Shown here piece after piece: positions 18,029-27,499 of a DNA stretch of 64,000 nt. A program made the translations under genes and the position numbers. This DNA comes from Methanocalculus alkaliphilus (GTDB lineage Archaea; Halobacteriota; Methanomicrobia; Methanomicrobiales; Methanocorpusculaceae): assembly GCF_024170505.1 (NCBI RefSeq), contig NZ_JALJYG010000008.1:21246-85245 (forward strand). The letters are read 5' to 3'. The notes under the pieces were generated by a model, which saw only the letters and a program-made list of their open reading frames with translations, made no database searches and had not been told where the DNA came from. How positions within the stretch are numbered: the stretch's first letter is position 1; every line of letters begins with the position of its first letter.

Positions 18029-18817
18029 CTACACCACCGCAATGGCCGCATACCCGACGACTTCCGGATCCCCGGTGACATCGCCGCTTGTCATATAGGT
18101 GAGAAGAATCCCCTTCTCAGCACCGAGATCCCCGGTTGCACGGAGCATGGCTGCGATAGGGCCGACGCCACAGGCCGATACCCCAAGCTCCCTGATCGTT
18201 TTGTAAAATGCATCGGTATCAAGGGAGAGGATCGGTTTAATCGCTTCAGCATCAATCTTCTCGGCAGTATTCTTTGGTATATAATGGGAGAAGTCGCTTG
18301 ATGCAACGATAACCACATCCCGCTTCGTCTTCTGAATGGCACGGAGGATCAGCCCTGACAGGCGTTCCGCCTCTTCCGCTGACTGGTCTCCCATCAGGAT
18401 CGGTGTGATCCTGGCTCGTGGGAACCGGTATTTGATAAGCGGCATCTGTGTCTCAAGTGAGTTTTCATCATCCTGATGTGCCGCTTCATCAACGGGGAGC
18501 TCAAGTGCCAGAGAGAGCTCTTCATCATTGGTCAGAATGCCAAGCGGGGTCTCCCAGGGGAGTGCGGATACGCATGTCCTGTATCCCCGATGGCTTGGGC
18601 CGATGATGATGAATGTCCCTGCGAATCCGGGATCGATGGTACTGTATCCGCGGGCGGCGACAGCACCGGAGTACGGATACCCTGCATGCGGAACAATAAT
18701 GCCAAGGGGATGAAGCTGCTCACCCTGCTTCGTGAAGAACATCCCAAGCACCTGCTCAAGGTGCCCGGGTTCCCCGGGATAAAACATCCCTGCCATAGTA
18801 CACCGTCGGATCTCCAT
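18029..18817 (-). CDS. amrB: Memo family protein (AmmeMemoRadiSam component B)
   Basis: 262 residues. PHAGYPYSG (about residue 45), GPSHRG, and SSDFSHY (about 175) are the conserved Memo motifs; the three histidines match the metal site known in Memo/extradiol-dioxygenase-like folds. The biochemical role of archaeal Memo is unsettled. Its place between rps2 and mvk suggests that it travels with the mevalonate genes. It is 38 nt downstream of rps2. Confidence 0.92.
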   Translation of the reverse strand: MEIRRCTMAGMFYPGEPGHLEQVLGMFFTKQGEQLHPLGIIVPHAGYPYSGAVAARGYSTIDPGFAGTFIIIGPSHRGYRTCVSALPWETPLGILTNDEELSLALELPVDEAAHQDDENSLETQMPLIKYRFPRARITPILMGDQSAEEAERLSGLILRAIQKTKRDVVIVASSDFSHYIPKNTAEKIDAEAIKPILSLDTDAFYKTIRELGVSACGVGPIAAMLRATGDLGAEKGILLTYMTSGDVTGDPEVVGYAAIAVV

Positions 18818-18855
18818 AGGTTCGCACCTCTTCTGGCAGTTGTTCTTCTGACTAT

Positions 18856-19479
18856 TTAAAGATCGGTCTCGAAGTCTTCGGGGGTGAGTGAGGTTGTAAT
18901 ACCACGGATTCTGAGCATCTCCTTGGTCAGGAGATAGTAGATCATGGAGAGAGCCTTCCGTCCCTTGTTGTTCGTCGGGATGACGAGATCGATGTTCTTT
19001 GTGCTGTTGTTCGTGTCGCAGAGGGCAATGACGGGGATACCGTTTAAGACTGCCTCGCGAACGACCTGGGCATCGCCGATCGGGTCGGTGACGATGACGA
19101 CATCAGGCTCGATGTACTTCTGGAGCGATGTCTTGTTCAGGGCAGGATTTGTGAGGGTCCCTGGGATGAACCGTCCGGTGGTTGCCATTGCTCCGATCGT
19201 CTCTGAAAATTTCCTTGCCGGATACTGGCCGTACTGACGTGATGTGACGGCAAGAATCTTTGGGGCTTCAAAACCGGAGAGGAACTTTGCAACCTGCTTG
19301 ATCCGCTCATCGGTCTTTCTGATATCGATGATATACAGACCATCTCCGCGGACGCGGTAGATGAAATTCATCATCTCATTGCTCTTCTGCTGCGTTCCGA
19401 TGTGAACACCTGCTGCAAGGTACTCCTCGACAGGGATGAGGGGTTCGTTCAGTTCGATATCAAGTTCAGTCTCGCTCAT
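18856..19479 (-). CDS. rps2: 30S ribosomal protein uS2
   Basis: 207 residues. [23 protein letters not shown] N-terminus and [17 protein letters not shown] are signature segments of archaeal/eukaryotic uS2 (Sa family). It overlaps the enolase stop codon by 4 nt. Structural component at the head-body junction of the small subunit. Confidence 0.96.
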   Translation of the reverse strand: MSETELDIELNEPLIPVEEYLAAGVHIGTQQKSNEMMNFIYRVRGDGLYIIDIRKTDERIKQVAKFLSGFEAPKILAVTSRQYGQYPARKFSETIGAMATTGRFIPGTLTNPALNKTSLQKYIEPDVVIVTDPIGDAQVVREAVLNGIPVIALCDTNNSTKNIDLVIPTNNKGRKALSMIYYLLTKEMLRIRGITTSLTPEDFETDL

Positions 19480-20666
19480 GCGAAATTCTCCGAAATACGA
19501 ATTAATTCATTTAATTTTGCTATCCGTTCGCCACCAACAATACCGCATTTGAGATAGATGCATCCAAATGCTGTTGCCAGGTGGGCAATGGTTGTATCTG
19601 TCGTCTCTCCGGACCGGTGGCTCATCACCGTCTCCATACCTGTTCTGTGTGAGAGGCTCACGGCTTCGAAGGTATCGGTGAGGGTTCCGATCTGGTTGGG
19701 TTTGATCAGCACCGCAGTCGCCGAGGAGAGTTCCACTCCTCTCTGGATACGCTCAGGGTTTGTGACGAAGAGATCATCGCCACAGATGAGGCAGTTGTCA
19801 GGGATCTGGCTGGTGAGGGTTCCAAACCCTTCAAAATCCTCCTCATGGAGTGGATCCTCAACATAGATGAGCCCATAGGTATCGACGAGATCGGCGATAT
19901 ACGCAATCTGATCCTCGGTTGCCCGGCTGATGTCACGGTACGCATACCGTTCTCCATCCCAGAGCTCGCTTGCAGCGACATCCAGGCCGATTCCGACGGT
20001 GACACCGGTCTCATCGGTGATGGTATCGATCGCCTCTCCGATGATCTCAAGCGCATCTGTATCGCTGATCTGTGGAGCCCAGCCCCCCTCGTCTCCCTTA
20101 CCGCAGGTGATCCCCCGTCCGCTCAGGAGCTTTTTAACCTCCTTATGGACGAGTGCGTTGGTAAAGACCGCCTCTTCTGTTGAGGAGGCACCGGTTGGGA
20201 CGATAAGAAACTCCTGGATCTCGGTCGCTCCGGGTGCGTGTGCACCCCCGCCGATGGCATTACCAAGCGGCAACGGGGCTTCATCGGCATAGACTCCCCC
20301 AAGGTGGGTATAGAGTTCGATACCGGTCGCCGATGCTGCTGCCTTTGCGTTGGCAAGTGAGAGAGCAACAGCGATATTGGCGCCGATACCCTCAAAGGTG
20401 GCTGTTCCATCGATTTCATGAAGAATTCGATCAAAGGTCACCTGGTCACGGGAGTCAAGACCGATCAGCTGGGGGATGACCGTATTGTATGCATACGGTA
20501 TCGCCTCCTGCGGAGGTCTGACGACCGCCTCATGCCTCCCGGTGCTGGCCCCGCTCGGGGCTGCAGCACGCCCGTACCCGCCGTTGACAATCACATCGGC
20601 CTCGATGGTCGGATTCCCACGGCTATCGAGGATGGTCCTGAGCGTCACTGCTTCTATCGATGTCAT
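19476..20666 (-). CDS. eno: enolase
   Basis: 396 residues, slightly shorter than bacterial enolase. The N-terminus [18 protein letters not shown], the GASTGRHEA loop, [29 protein letters not shown] and [11 protein letters not shown] are all enolase hallmarks, including the magnesium-binding acids and the catalytic lysine region. It converts 2-phosphoglycerate to phosphoenolpyruvate in gluconeogenesis; the matching mutase apgM is at 35.6 kb. It overlaps rpoK and rps2 by 4 nt each, a usual archaeal arrangement. Confidence 0.96.
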   Translation of the reverse strand: MTSIEAVTLRTILDSRGNPTIEADVIVNGGYGRAAAPSGASTGRHEAVVRPPQEAIPYAYNTVIPQLIGLDSRDQVTFDRILHEIDGTATFEGIGANIAVALSLANAKAAASATGIELYTHLGGVYADEAPLPLGNAIGGGAHAPGATEIQEFLIVPTGASSTEEAVFTNALVHKEVKKLLSGRGITCGKGDEGGWAPQISDTDALEIIGEAIDTITDETGVTVGIGLDVAASELWDGERYAYRDISRATEDQIAYIADLVDTYGLIYVEDPLHEEDFEGFGTLTSQIPDNCLICGDDLFVTNPERIQRGVELSSATAVLIKPNQIGTLTDTFEAVSLSHRTGMETVMSHRSGETTDTTIAHLATAFGCIYLKCGIVGGERIAKLNELIRISENFA

Positions 20667-20857
20667 GCAACCACAACTTCCTGATCCCCGAAATGGCGCT
20701 TGACGGTGATGGGTACAAGACCCTTATCAAATTCCTCAAGTGCGATCTCAAGTGGATCAATCCGACCGGTTTTGATCAGTACCGGGGCACCCATCGATAT
20801 CTGCAATGCTCTGGCTCCGATGATCCTGGCTCGTTCGTATCGAGTGTAGGATATCAT
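20663..20857 (-). CDS. rpoK: DNA-directed RNA polymerase subunit K (Rpo6)
   Basis: 64 residues from ATG 20857 (an ATG three codons upstream is equally open). [18 protein letters not shown] is the signature of Rpo6/omega, and the [16 protein letters not shown] tail is typical. It assembles with Rpo1 in the polymerase core. It lies between tRNA-Pro and enolase, overlapping the latter by 4 nt. Confidence 0.94.
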   Translation of the reverse strand: MISYTRYERARIIGARALQISMGAPVLIKTGRIDPLEIALEEFDKGLVPITVKRHFGDQEVVVA

Positions 20858-20888
20858 AGTAATCATTCCGTAAAATTTTGAACAGAAA

Positions 20889-20963
20889 TGGGGTCGCTGA
20901 GATTCGAACTCAGGTCACTGCGTCCCGAACGCAATAGGATAGTCCAGGCTACCCCACGACCCC
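20889..20963 (-). tRNA. tRNA-Pro (anticodon CGG)
   Basis: 75 nt without encoded CCA and without intron. Acceptor GGGGTCG pairs with CGACCCC, discriminator A. The anticodon arm TTGCG-TTCGGGA-CGCAG gives CGG. The T arm is CTGAG-TTCGAAT-CTCAG. Its 5' end directly abuts the rpoN stop codon, so it is probably processed from the ribosomal operon transcript. Confidence 0.93.
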
Positions 20964-21152
20964 TCACTGATAGGGATACTGTTCATCAATAATCTCCTTA
21001 TGCGAGAGGAGCATTCTTCTGCAACAGTACCGCTCTAAACCGAGGGTGTTGAGGATCTCTTTTGGATCCTCACCTGCCGCTTTCCGCTCCTTGAACTCAT
21101 CCCATGCCGTGGAAACCACTTTTCCACAGGTGAAACATCGTACAGGTATCAT
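20964..21152 (-). CDS. rpoN: DNA-directed RNA polymerase subunit N (Rpo10)
   Basis: 62 residues starting [13 protein letters not shown]. The zinc-binding CFTCG near the N-terminus and CCRRM near residue 44 are the family signature. The stop codon directly touches the 5' end of tRNA-Pro. Start is chosen at 21152; the longer open frame overlaps rps9. Confidence 0.96.
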   Translation of the reverse strand: MIPVRCFTCGKVVSTAWDEFKERKAAGEDPKEILNTLGLERYCCRRMLLSHKEIIDEQYPYQ

Positions 21153-21183
21153 TGTCCTCGATTCCTTATTATCCTGCCTGTAT

Positions 21184-21585
21184 TTAACGGTACGACTTCT
21201 GGAATCTCTTCCGTGCACCACGGCCATGCGGCTTCTTCGCCTCTTTCTGGCGTGAGTCATTGACGAGGAGCGTCCTGTCGTATCCAAGATACACCTCTTT
21301 GATGGCAGGATCATTCGTCCAGCTCAGAAGACCCCGTCCAAGTGCTGTCCTGACCGCTTCTGCCTGGCCGTTGATACCGCCTCCACTGACATTGATCTCG
21401 ATATCAATCGAGTCATTGACGCCAGGTGCAAGGACGAGTGCCTCAGTGATCTTCATCCGGATAAGCTCAGATCCATAGATCTCAAGAGGTACCGAGTTGA
21501 TTCTGATCCTGCCCTTCCCCTCCCTGAGGGTTGCGCGGGCGACGGCTGTCTTTCTCTTTCCGCTTGTATTGATGATTTTTCCCAT
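21184..21585 (-). CDS. rps9: 30S ribosomal protein uS9
   Basis: 133 residues from ATG 21585 ([18 protein letters not shown]). The C-terminal basic tail [17 protein letters not shown], which reaches the P site, is complete. An upstream in-frame ATG would overlap rpl13 and is not preferred. 13 nt downstream of rpl13. Confidence 0.96.
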   Translation of the reverse strand: MGKIINTSGKRKTAVARATLREGKGRIRINSVPLEIYGSELIRMKITEALVLAPGVNDSIDIEINVSGGGINGQAEAVRTALGRGLLSWTNDPAIKEVYLGYDRTLLVNDSRQKEAKKPHGRGARKRFQKSYR

Positions 21586-21598
21586 ATCCCGATCCCTC

Positions 21599-22021
21599 CT
21601 AGAACTTTGCACCAAGGTTCTGGCTGACTGTGCCGAGCGTCACGTACATGGGCTTGTTCAGCCTGTTACGGTGAGCTTCGTCGATGCTCTCCATCTCCTG
21701 TCCTGCAAACTCATCCGGAACACCGACATATGCCTTGACACGGCGGAGCGCCTCGGCGCCATGGCCTGTCTTGTACGGGATCATTCCACGGATGGTCCGC
21801 TTCATGATGTCATCAGGACGGCGGGGGTAGAACGGACCTCCCTCGACAGATCCACGGTTTCTCTTCTCATGGTACTTGCCAAGGACATGTGCCCTGCTCC
21901 CTGAGATGATCGCCTTCTCCACATTGACGATGGCGATCTCTTCACCATTGATGACCCGCTTTGCAACGATGCTTGCAAGTCTTCCGAGGAGGAGATTATC
22001 TGCATTGATGATTGTTGTCAT
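21599..22021 (-). CDS. rpl13: 50S ribosomal protein uL13
   Basis: 140 residues. [13 protein letters not shown] near the N-terminus and [14 protein letters not shown] mark archaeal uL13. It lies between rpl18e (6 nt gap) and rps9. Confidence 0.96.
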   Translation of the reverse strand: MTTIINADNLLLGRLASIVAKRVINGEEIAIVNVEKAIISGSRAHVLGKYHEKRNRGSVEGGPFYPRRPDDIMKRTIRGMIPYKTGHGAEALRRVKAYVGVPDEFAGQEMESIDEAHRNRLNKPMYVTLGTVSQNLGAKF

Positions 22022-22027
22022 CCCCGT

Positions 22028-22390
22028 TCACCTCAGTATCCTGACCCGGCTGCCGGCAGGATGTGCCGAGACGAGCTCTTCGATCGTCATACAATCTCCC
22101 TCAGCCTGCACAATCTTCTCACGTGCTGACTCGGAGAAGTGAAGTGCCGCTACCTTGACGGACTGATCGAGTATACCGCTTCCGAGAACCTTCCCGGGGA
22201 CGAGAATGATCTCGCCTGCCTGCGCATAGCGGTTGATCTTGCCGATATTGACTTCGGCATAGTTACTGCTGGACGTGTCGAGCCTCCGTGCAATCTCACG
22301 CCAGATATTCGCCTCGTTCTCATGGGATGCGGATTTGAGCATCCTGATAAGATTGACGAGGCGCGGGTTTGTTTTGCCCGATCTCTTCAT
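22028..22390 (-). CDS. rpl18e: 50S ribosomal protein eL18
   Basis: 120 residues. The N-terminus KTNPRLVNLIRMLK and VLGSGILDQSVKVAAL are diagnostic for the archaeal/eukaryotic L18e family. It abuts rpoD upstream (stop and start adjacent). Confidence 0.95.
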   Translation of the reverse strand: MKRSGKTNPRLVNLIRMLKSASHENEANIWREIARRLDTSSSNYAEVNIGKINRYAQAGEIILVPGKVLGSGILDQSVKVAALHFSESAREKIVQAEGDCMTIEELVSAHPAGSRVRILR

Positions 22391-23218
22391 CTACAGTCCC
22401 TCCGTGGATATTTCCTGTAACGCTTCTACCAGGCTGTCTGACCTGGTTCTGATATATCGCAGTCCCTCTTCGACGATCTGCCGGGCGGATAGGGATCCGT
22501 CACCTTCGACGACAAAGAGGAACTTTGTCTCATCTGTATCTATTATGATGGCTGATTCTTCCCCGATACCTGTTCCTATGCATGCCTTCTCACAGAGCCG
22601 GCAGAGTGAACAGGCCTCGAGTTTTCCGTCAACGACACGCACCGTCTGACCCTTTACCTCAAGGACATTCCGGGGGCACTCATCGACACACATTCCGCAT
22701 CCGTCACACCGATCGGTGACGTCTATCACGGGGTACTCTTTGTATCCGCATGCGATTGTCGGCTGCCACTTTGCGTGTTCGGTTCCGATATTCAGAACTG
22801 CCACTGCTTCAAGGACGAGTTTCTGATCTCCCCAGAGCTTCACTATGGGGACGTTCGCTTCGACAGGCCCGGTCATCGGGTCATCTGATATCATATCACC
22901 TGACATGACGGTCTTTGGACCTTCAACGGTGATGGTGAATGTGACCTGGCAGTGGGGGCAGCCGACACCCTCACAGGTGCAGTCTTCCTTCCTCACAAAT
23001 CTGGACAGGTCTGTCTTCAGCGGGATCATACCGATACGGTGGGCGAGCATCTCGTCAAAGAGGACGCTTGTGTTATCATAGATCCTGATATCTTCGATGG
23101 CGAGTGTCGGAACCTCACCCATCATCGACCGTCTGAGGCTGTTTGCAAATGCCACAGATGTCGAGCTGAGGGTGAACTGTGCAACGCTCTCGTCAAGCCT
23201 GCCGAATACGATCTCCAT
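22391..23218 (-). CDS. rpoD: DNA-directed RNA polymerase subunit D (Rpo3) with two [4Fe-4S] motifs
   Basis: 275 residues. FANSLRRSMMGEVPTLAIE (about 24-42) is the alpha-type dimerisation domain. Domain 3 has two ferredoxin motifs: C171, C174, C177, C181 and C203, C206, C209, C213. A further cysteine set (C80, C82, C87, C90) may bind zinc. Rpo3 with two clusters is known in Methanosarcina and some other methanogens, where cluster loading affects D-L heterodimer and polymerase assembly. The gene overlaps rps11 by 1 nt. Confidence 0.95.
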   Translation of the reverse strand: MEIVFGRLDESVAQFTLSSTSVAFANSLRRSMMGEVPTLAIEDIRIYDNTSVLFDEMLAHRIGMIPLKTDLSRFVRKEDCTCEGVGCPHCQVTFTITVEGPKTVMSGDMISDDPMTGPVEANVPIVKLWGDQKLVLEAVAVLNIGTEHAKWQPTIACGYKEYPVIDVTDRCDGCGMCVDECPRNVLEVKGQTVRVVDGKLEACSLCRLCEKACIGTGIGEESAIIIDTDETKFLFVVEGDGSLSARQIVEEGLRYIRTRSDSLVEALQEISTEGL

Positions 23219-23613
23219 CAGACTCTCCTTCCCCGCCTGCCACCCTTGGTCCGGATACTGTCATGTGAGACCGGGGTGACATCTTCGATTCTGCCGATGC
23301 GGACACCTGCACGGGCAAGAGCCCGGATGGCCGCCTGAGCGCCGGGACCCGGGCTCCTCTGCTTTCCGCGGCCTGGTGCACGAACCTTCACATGCAGACC
23401 AACGAATCCCTTGTCACGAGCTGCATGGGCAATGTTTGTTGCCATCTGCATTGCGGCATAGGGCGAGCTCTCGTTCCGTGCCTGTTTAACGACCATTCCA
23501 CCACTGCTCTTACAGATAGTCTCAGCTCCCGAGAGATCCGTGACGGTGATGATGGTGTTGTTGAATGATGCAAATATGTGGGCGATACCCCACTTATCCT
23601 TCTCAGCTGCCAT
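23218..23613 (-). CDS. rps11: 30S ribosomal protein uS11
   Basis: 131 residues. [17 protein letters not shown] and [18 protein letters not shown] are signature segments; the basic C-terminus [11 protein letters not shown] contacts rRNA. It sits between rps4 and rpoD as in other archaea. Confidence 0.97.
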   Translation of the reverse strand: MAAEKDKWGIAHIFASFNNTIITVTDLSGAETICKSSGGMVVKQARNESSPYAAMQMATNIAHAARDKGFVGLHVKVRAPGRGKQRSPGPGAQAAIRALARAGVRIGRIEDVTPVSHDSIRTKGGRRGRRV

Positions 23614-23615
23614 GG

Positions 23616-24161
23616 TTATGCCCTTACATTATTGATTCGGCCGCGTTCGGGGTTACTCTCGCTTGAGAGTGGCGACGTCTTGTAGTAGCTGATCTGCTCT
23701 TCATCAGCCCGGGTGACCATGTAGCCCGGGACGGTGACACGCCTGCCGGCGATGGCGATATGGCCATGGCCGATGAGCTGGCGTGCCTGCTTTGGTGAGC
23801 GCGCAAGACCCTTTCTGTAGACGATCGTCTGGAGACGGCGTTCAAGGATATGATTAATCGTCAGCGAAAGGACGTCATCAATCGTTGCCCCTGCACCGAC
23901 GATGGCATACCGCTGCAGGTGCTGAAGAAGCTCTTCCTGCCGTCCCTCGATACGCTCCTGGTCTATACCACCGGAGGTCATCGCAAGGATGTTCCGTGCA
24001 CCCTGGCGGTGGCGGCGGAGGATATGGGTTGCCTTCCAGATCTCCTTCTTGTTTCGGAGACCAAAGTCAATGGCAATCTTACGTTCGTCGTCGATCCGGG
24101 CCTTCTCGAAACGGCGCTTCGGTGACTGGTACTGCTTGTGGTTCTTTCCTGGGTATCCCAT
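23616..24161 (-). CDS. rps4: 30S ribosomal protein uS4
   Basis: 181 residues. [18 protein letters not shown] at the N-terminus and the S4 RNA-binding domain [20 protein letters not shown] with [14 protein letters not shown] (about 105-145). Primary 16S rRNA binder. 12 nt downstream of rps13. Confidence 0.97.
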   Translation of the reverse strand: MGYPGKNHKQYQSPKRRFEKARIDDERKIAIDFGLRNKKEIWKATHILRRHRQGARNILAMTSGGIDQERIEGRQEELLQHLQRYAIVGAGATIDDVLSLTINHILERRLQTIVYRKGLARSPKQARQLIGHGHIAIAGRRVTVPGYMVTRADEEQISYYKTSPLSSESNPERGRINNVRA

Positions 24162-24173
24162 TCAAATCACCGC

Positions 24174-24620
24174 TCACTTCTTCTTCTTCGAGACACCGAC
24201 AGTTGTTCCGGTTCTGCCTGTGGACTTTGTCCGCTGGCCACGTACTTTCTGTCCTGTCTCATGTCTGATACCACGGTAGCACCGCATCTTCTTCATGATG
24301 TTTAAGTCCTCTTCACGTGTAAGAGCGACATCAACACCGGTGATGTGGCGGGCTTTCCCTGTATAGAGATCTTTTGGGCGGTTCATCATCCAGGTGGGAG
24401 CTGTATTGACGTACTCATCCACAACGGAGCGGATACGGTCAACCTCTTCATCTGAGAGTTTTCCCATGACTGCATGGGTGTTGACGTCTGCCTTCCGTGC
24501 AAGGATGAGCGCGGTGTGGAGCCCCACGCCTTTGATGCCCGTCAGCGAGATCCGGACCGACTGTGTGCCGTCGAGATCTGTGTTACTGACGCGTACGAAG
24601 TAATTCAGTTCTTCTTCCAT
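24174..24620 (-). CDS. rps13: 30S ribosomal protein uS13
   Basis: 148 residues from ATG 24620 ([18 protein letters not shown]). The helix-two-turn-helix segment [13 protein letters not shown] and [19 protein letters not shown] near the C-terminus are typical. The longer open frame runs back into tRNA-Ser and is rejected. First protein gene of the operon. Confidence 0.96.
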   Translation of the reverse strand: MEEELNYFVRVSNTDLDGTQSVRISLTGIKGVGLHTALILARKADVNTHAVMGKLSDEEVDRIRSVVDEYVNTAPTWMMNRPKDLYTGKARHITGVDVALTREEDLNIMKKMRCYRGIRHETGQKVRGQRTKSTGRTGTTVGVSKKKK

Positions 24621-24648
24621 GGATTTTCCTCTAATCTTCTCCTTGGAG

Positions 24649-24733
24649 CGCTGAGGGAGGGATTTGAACCCTCGAGTCCCAGGGGGACACAGGTTTAGCA
24701 AACCTGCGCCATACCAGGCTTGGCTACCTCAAC
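24649..24733 (-). tRNA. tRNA-Ser (anticodon GCT)
   Basis: 85 nt, class II. Acceptor GTTGAGG pairs with CCTCAGC, discriminator G as needed for serine. Anticodon arm CAGGT-TTGCTAA-ACCTG gives GCT. A long variable arm (GTCCCCCTGGGAC) and a T arm (GAGGG-TTCAAAT-CCCTC) are present. No encoded CCA. It heads the ribosomal operon, 28 nt before rps13. Confidence 0.94.
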
Positions 24734-24838
24734 AGAGATATGTCGCATCTTTCGACACTCGCAGTGCAAATGAATCACTGCTCCATGAATTGAGTGCTCT
24801 AATAGATTGGTGGAAAAGAGTATTAATGGTTGTGGCTG

Positions 24839-25825
24839 TCAGCCACGATCCGGCCGCCTGATCCCTGAGGATACGAGGGCAGAGGTCATCAGGGGGATGG
24901 CGATTGTTGCATCGCAGAAGCACTGGACCCGCGGGCAGGTAACCGTCTCCTTGCCCCAGCTGATCGCTTCTTCGAAGGTGCATCCCGAGAGACCTCCCCA
25001 GTGGGGGGCATCGGTGGTGAACTGGATGGCATAGGCATGCCCCTCAAGGTCACTATCGTGGATGGATGCGATCACCTGGGTCTGCTGGATAAAGTTCTTC
25101 GGCACTCCACCTCCGATATAGATGACCCCTGTCTTTGCCGATCGCTCAACGATAGCGGTGATCTCGTCGGCATCGCTGATCTGATCGACCTGGACATCGG
25201 TCCCCTCACGTCGCGCCATGACAAGGCTGATCCCGATTGACGAGTCGGCAAGCGCAGGGACGAAGATTGGGATCCCTTCGGCAGCACAGGTGGCGGTGAG
25301 CGACCGGCCTTCCGGTCGGACCTCGATGAGCCATTCTCCAAGCCTCCGGATCAGTTCACGGCTTGATCCCCGGAAGGGTGCGATACTGGCGATAAAGTCG
25401 GCAACCCGCTGATCAACACTCCGGAACTGTTCTTCATAGGCGAAGACATCATAGATCCGGTCGATCCCCTTCTCAAAGAGGGCCACATCATCGGCATGGT
25501 GGTGGCCCCGGTAGTGCCGGACGCCGAGGTGCTCACAGATGTCGTGAAAGATGTTCGCCCCGGTTGAGACGATGGCATCCATGTAGTGCCGTTCTGCGAG
25601 ACTGATTAAGCATTCCTGCATACCGGCGGGGACCATCGCACCGGAGAGGCCAAGAAGAATGGTGCAATCCGGCTCCTGAATCATCTCTTTCCATATAATG
25701 TATGCTTCTCCTAGTTTTCGCCCCTGAAAACCGGTTCGGCTCATGGACTCAAGGAGTTCTGCGATATGTTCCGTCGGTTTCACCGGGCTTGTCGGGGTCA
25801 GATCCATAGCAAGTATGTTTCTCAT
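24839..25825 (-). CDS. dys: deoxyhypusine synthase family protein
   Basis: 328 residues. TGANIFHD (88-95) and GHHHADDVALFEKGIDRIYDV are NAD/spermidine-site segments. IYIGGGVPKNF and the active-site region EEAISWGKETV (catalytic Lys at 292) are intact. It should transfer the aminobutyl group to aIF5A; some archaeal paralogues use other polyamines. The ATG at 25825 follows a TTTAATA box by about 20 nt, so a leaderless start is likely. It lies behind a T-rich terminator of the CBS operon, hence probably a separate transcript. Confidence 0.9.
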   Translation of the reverse strand: MRNILAMDLTPTSPVKPTEHIAELLESMSRTGFQGRKLGEAYIIWKEMIQEPDCTILLGLSGAMVPAGMQECLISLAERHYMDAIVSTGANIFHDICEHLGVRHYRGHHHADDVALFEKGIDRIYDVFAYEEQFRSVDQRVADFIASIAPFRGSSRELIRRLGEWLIEVRPEGRSLTATCAAEGIPIFVPALADSSIGISLVMARREGTDVQVDQISDADEITAIVERSAKTGVIYIGGGVPKNFIQQTQVIASIHDSDLEGHAYAIQFTTDAPHWGGLSGCTFEEAISWGKETVTCPRVQCFCDATIAIPLMTSALVSSGIRRPDRG

Positions 25826-25868
25826 CGTCGGTATTAAAGCAGATGTTGCGGGCGGTACCCGCTATGCG

Positions 25869-25875
25869 AAAAAAA
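25869..25875 (-). terminator. T-run terminator after the CBS-domain operon
   Basis: On the minus strand a CCCCC stretch is followed by seven T, 6 nt after the last CBS gene stop. Such oligo-T tracts terminate transcription in archaea. Confidence 0.5.
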
Positions 25876-25880
25876 GGGGG

Positions 25881-26657
25881 TCAGAGCGCGTTGATAAGCG
25901 ATCTGCGAGTGACAAGACCGACCGGCTTTGTATCGTTAGTTACAAGGACGGTACTGATATTCTTCTCTTCCATCAATGCGATGACATCATCGACGGTTTT
26001 ACTCTTCTCGACGGAGGTGACGGGGGTGCTCATGATATCCTGGGCGATCAGATTGCGGATCCGGTTATCATGGTGTTTTACCTCCACCAGCTCTTTGAGC
26101 TTCATTATGGACTGTGCGAGATCGGTCTCGGTGACGATACCAAGGACCCTGCTATTGTCAGCAACGATGAACCGTGTTGCTGAATCATCGACCATCCTCC
26201 TGTGGAGGTGAACGATCCGGTCCTCGGGTGAGATCTTCGGTGCAAGCTCGATGACCTCTTCAAGCGGGCAGTCGGGTTTCATCACTTTAAGGAGATCGCC
26301 CATTGTCACCATGCCGATGAGCTTGTGCTCTGCATCCAGCACGACGACGATCTTATAGCTCTGGAGGAGGGGGATGAGGATGTCAATATCCTGATCCTGG
26401 TAGGCGAAGGTGTAGTCTTCTTTGGTGACGTTCGCTACATGAATCTGCGTCGGGGGAATGGGGCCACTCCTTTTGCTCCCGATCTTTTCGGCAATTGTGC
26501 GCCGGGATGCAGTCCCTACGACCTGATTGTGGTGAGTGACGATGATCGGATCGACCCCCTCATCGAGCATGCGTTCGAGTGCCTCGGTGATGAGTGAGGA
26601 TTTTGCGATACTGACGGGCTTTGACATGACGTCTTTGATGGTGATCTGTGTTGTCAT
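25881..26657 (-). CDS. CBS-domain protein E (four CBS motifs)
   Basis: 258 residues consisting of four successive CBS motifs with no other domain. VMSKPVSIAKSSLITEALERM, DIDILIPLLQSYKIVVVLD, IVHLHRRMVDDSATRFIV and IMSTPVTSVEKSKTVDDVIAL begin each motif. CBS pairs (Bateman modules) bind adenosyl ligands such as AMP, ATP or SAM and act as energy sensors. Last gene in the five-gene operon, overlapping its predecessor by 4 nt (ATGA). The partner or effector is unknown. Confidence 0.88.
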   Translation of the reverse strand: MTTQITIKDVMSKPVSIAKSSLITEALERMLDEGVDPIIVTHHNQVVGTASRRTIAEKIGSKRSGPIPPTQIHVANVTKEDYTFAYQDQDIDILIPLLQSYKIVVVLDAEHKLIGMVTMGDLLKVMKPDCPLEEVIELAPKISPEDRIVHLHRRMVDDSATRFIVADNSRVLGIVTETDLAQSIMKLKELVEVKHHDNRIRNLIAQDIMSTPVTSVEKSKTVDDVIALMEEKNISTVLVTNDTKPVGLVTRRSLINAL

Positions 26658-27499
26658 TGTGCTACCTCTTTCAGTATGTCGTCTCGTTTTAATATTCCTT
26701 TGATGTCGGTACCCTCAACAGCGATGATACTGTTGATATTGTGCTTGCGCATCAGTGCGATCGCGCTTGCAACAGACTCGGACGGGCTGATGGTGATCAC
26801 GGGCCGTGACATGACGTCTTCGGCGATTGCTGAAACACTCCTGACATGCCGCAGGCTCTTTCTCCCCCCGCTCTCTTCACGGCGCAGATGCATGATCTCC
26901 TTTTCAGGAACTCCGTTTTCAAAGATATACCCGTAGAATGCAATATTTGACTCGGTGATAACACCTGCAAGCGTGCCGTCATTATTGATGACGAGGAGCT
27001 TGTCGTTTCGTTCCCGTATCACATCAATGACATGGCTGAGTGAGTGGTACCGGGAGATAGTCACCACATCCTCCATGATATCAGCAACTGTCGCCTTGAT
27101 CTTCTCGACATCGGGTGCCGCCATGATATCCGTCTTTGTGATGATCCCGGCGACGGTATCGCCATCGGTAACCGGGAGACTGCTGATATCATGCAGAAGC
27201 ATGATCCGGGCGGCTTCCTTCAGTTCGAGATCCGGTGCGATCGTCATCGGATCGTTTGTCATCATCACCTCAACCGGAATACTGTCGATAGGCCGCCGTC
27301 TCCACCGGGGATCACTGTGCCGGAAGCCGTGGGCAATATCCTTCTTGGTGATGATACCTGTGAGATTATCTCCATCCATTACCAGAAGCCGTGAGATATG
27401 GTGCTTCAGTAACAGGTTGCGTGCGTATGCAATGGTGTCTGTTCTGCTCACGACATAGACCGGGGATGACATCATCTCTCTGACAATCATGGCTCTCAC
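26654..27499 (-). CDS. CBS-domain protein D (four CBS motifs)
   Basis: 281 residues. MMSSPVYVVSRTDTIAYARN, VMMTNDPMTIAPDLELKEAA, IMEDVVTISRYHSLSHVID and VMSRPVITISPSESVASAIAL mark four CBS motifs; each ends with a GxI(T/K)xxDI-type strand. A basic linker (HLRREESGGRKSLRHVRS) lies between motifs 3 and 4. It overlaps both neighbours by 4 nt, so translation is coupled. No enzymatic domain or membrane segment. Confidence 0.88.
   Translation of the reverse strand: MRAMIVREMMSSPVYVVSRTDTIAYARNLLLKHHISRLLVMDGDNLTGIITKKDIAHGFRHSDPRWRRRPIDSIPVEVMMTNDPMTIAPDLELKEAARIMLLHDISSLPVTDGDTVAGIITKTDIMAAPDVEKIKATVADIMEDVVTISRYHSLSHVIDVIRERNDKLLVINNDGTLAGVITESNIAFYGYIFENGVPEKEIMHLRREESGGRKSLRHVRSVSAIAEDVMSRPVITISPSESVASAIALMRKHNINSIIAVEGTDIKGILKRDDILKEVAQ

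Noticed and set aside
24620..24701. longer N-terminus for rps13
   Set aside because: It would run into the tRNA-Ser gene; the conserved uS13 N-terminus begins at 24620.
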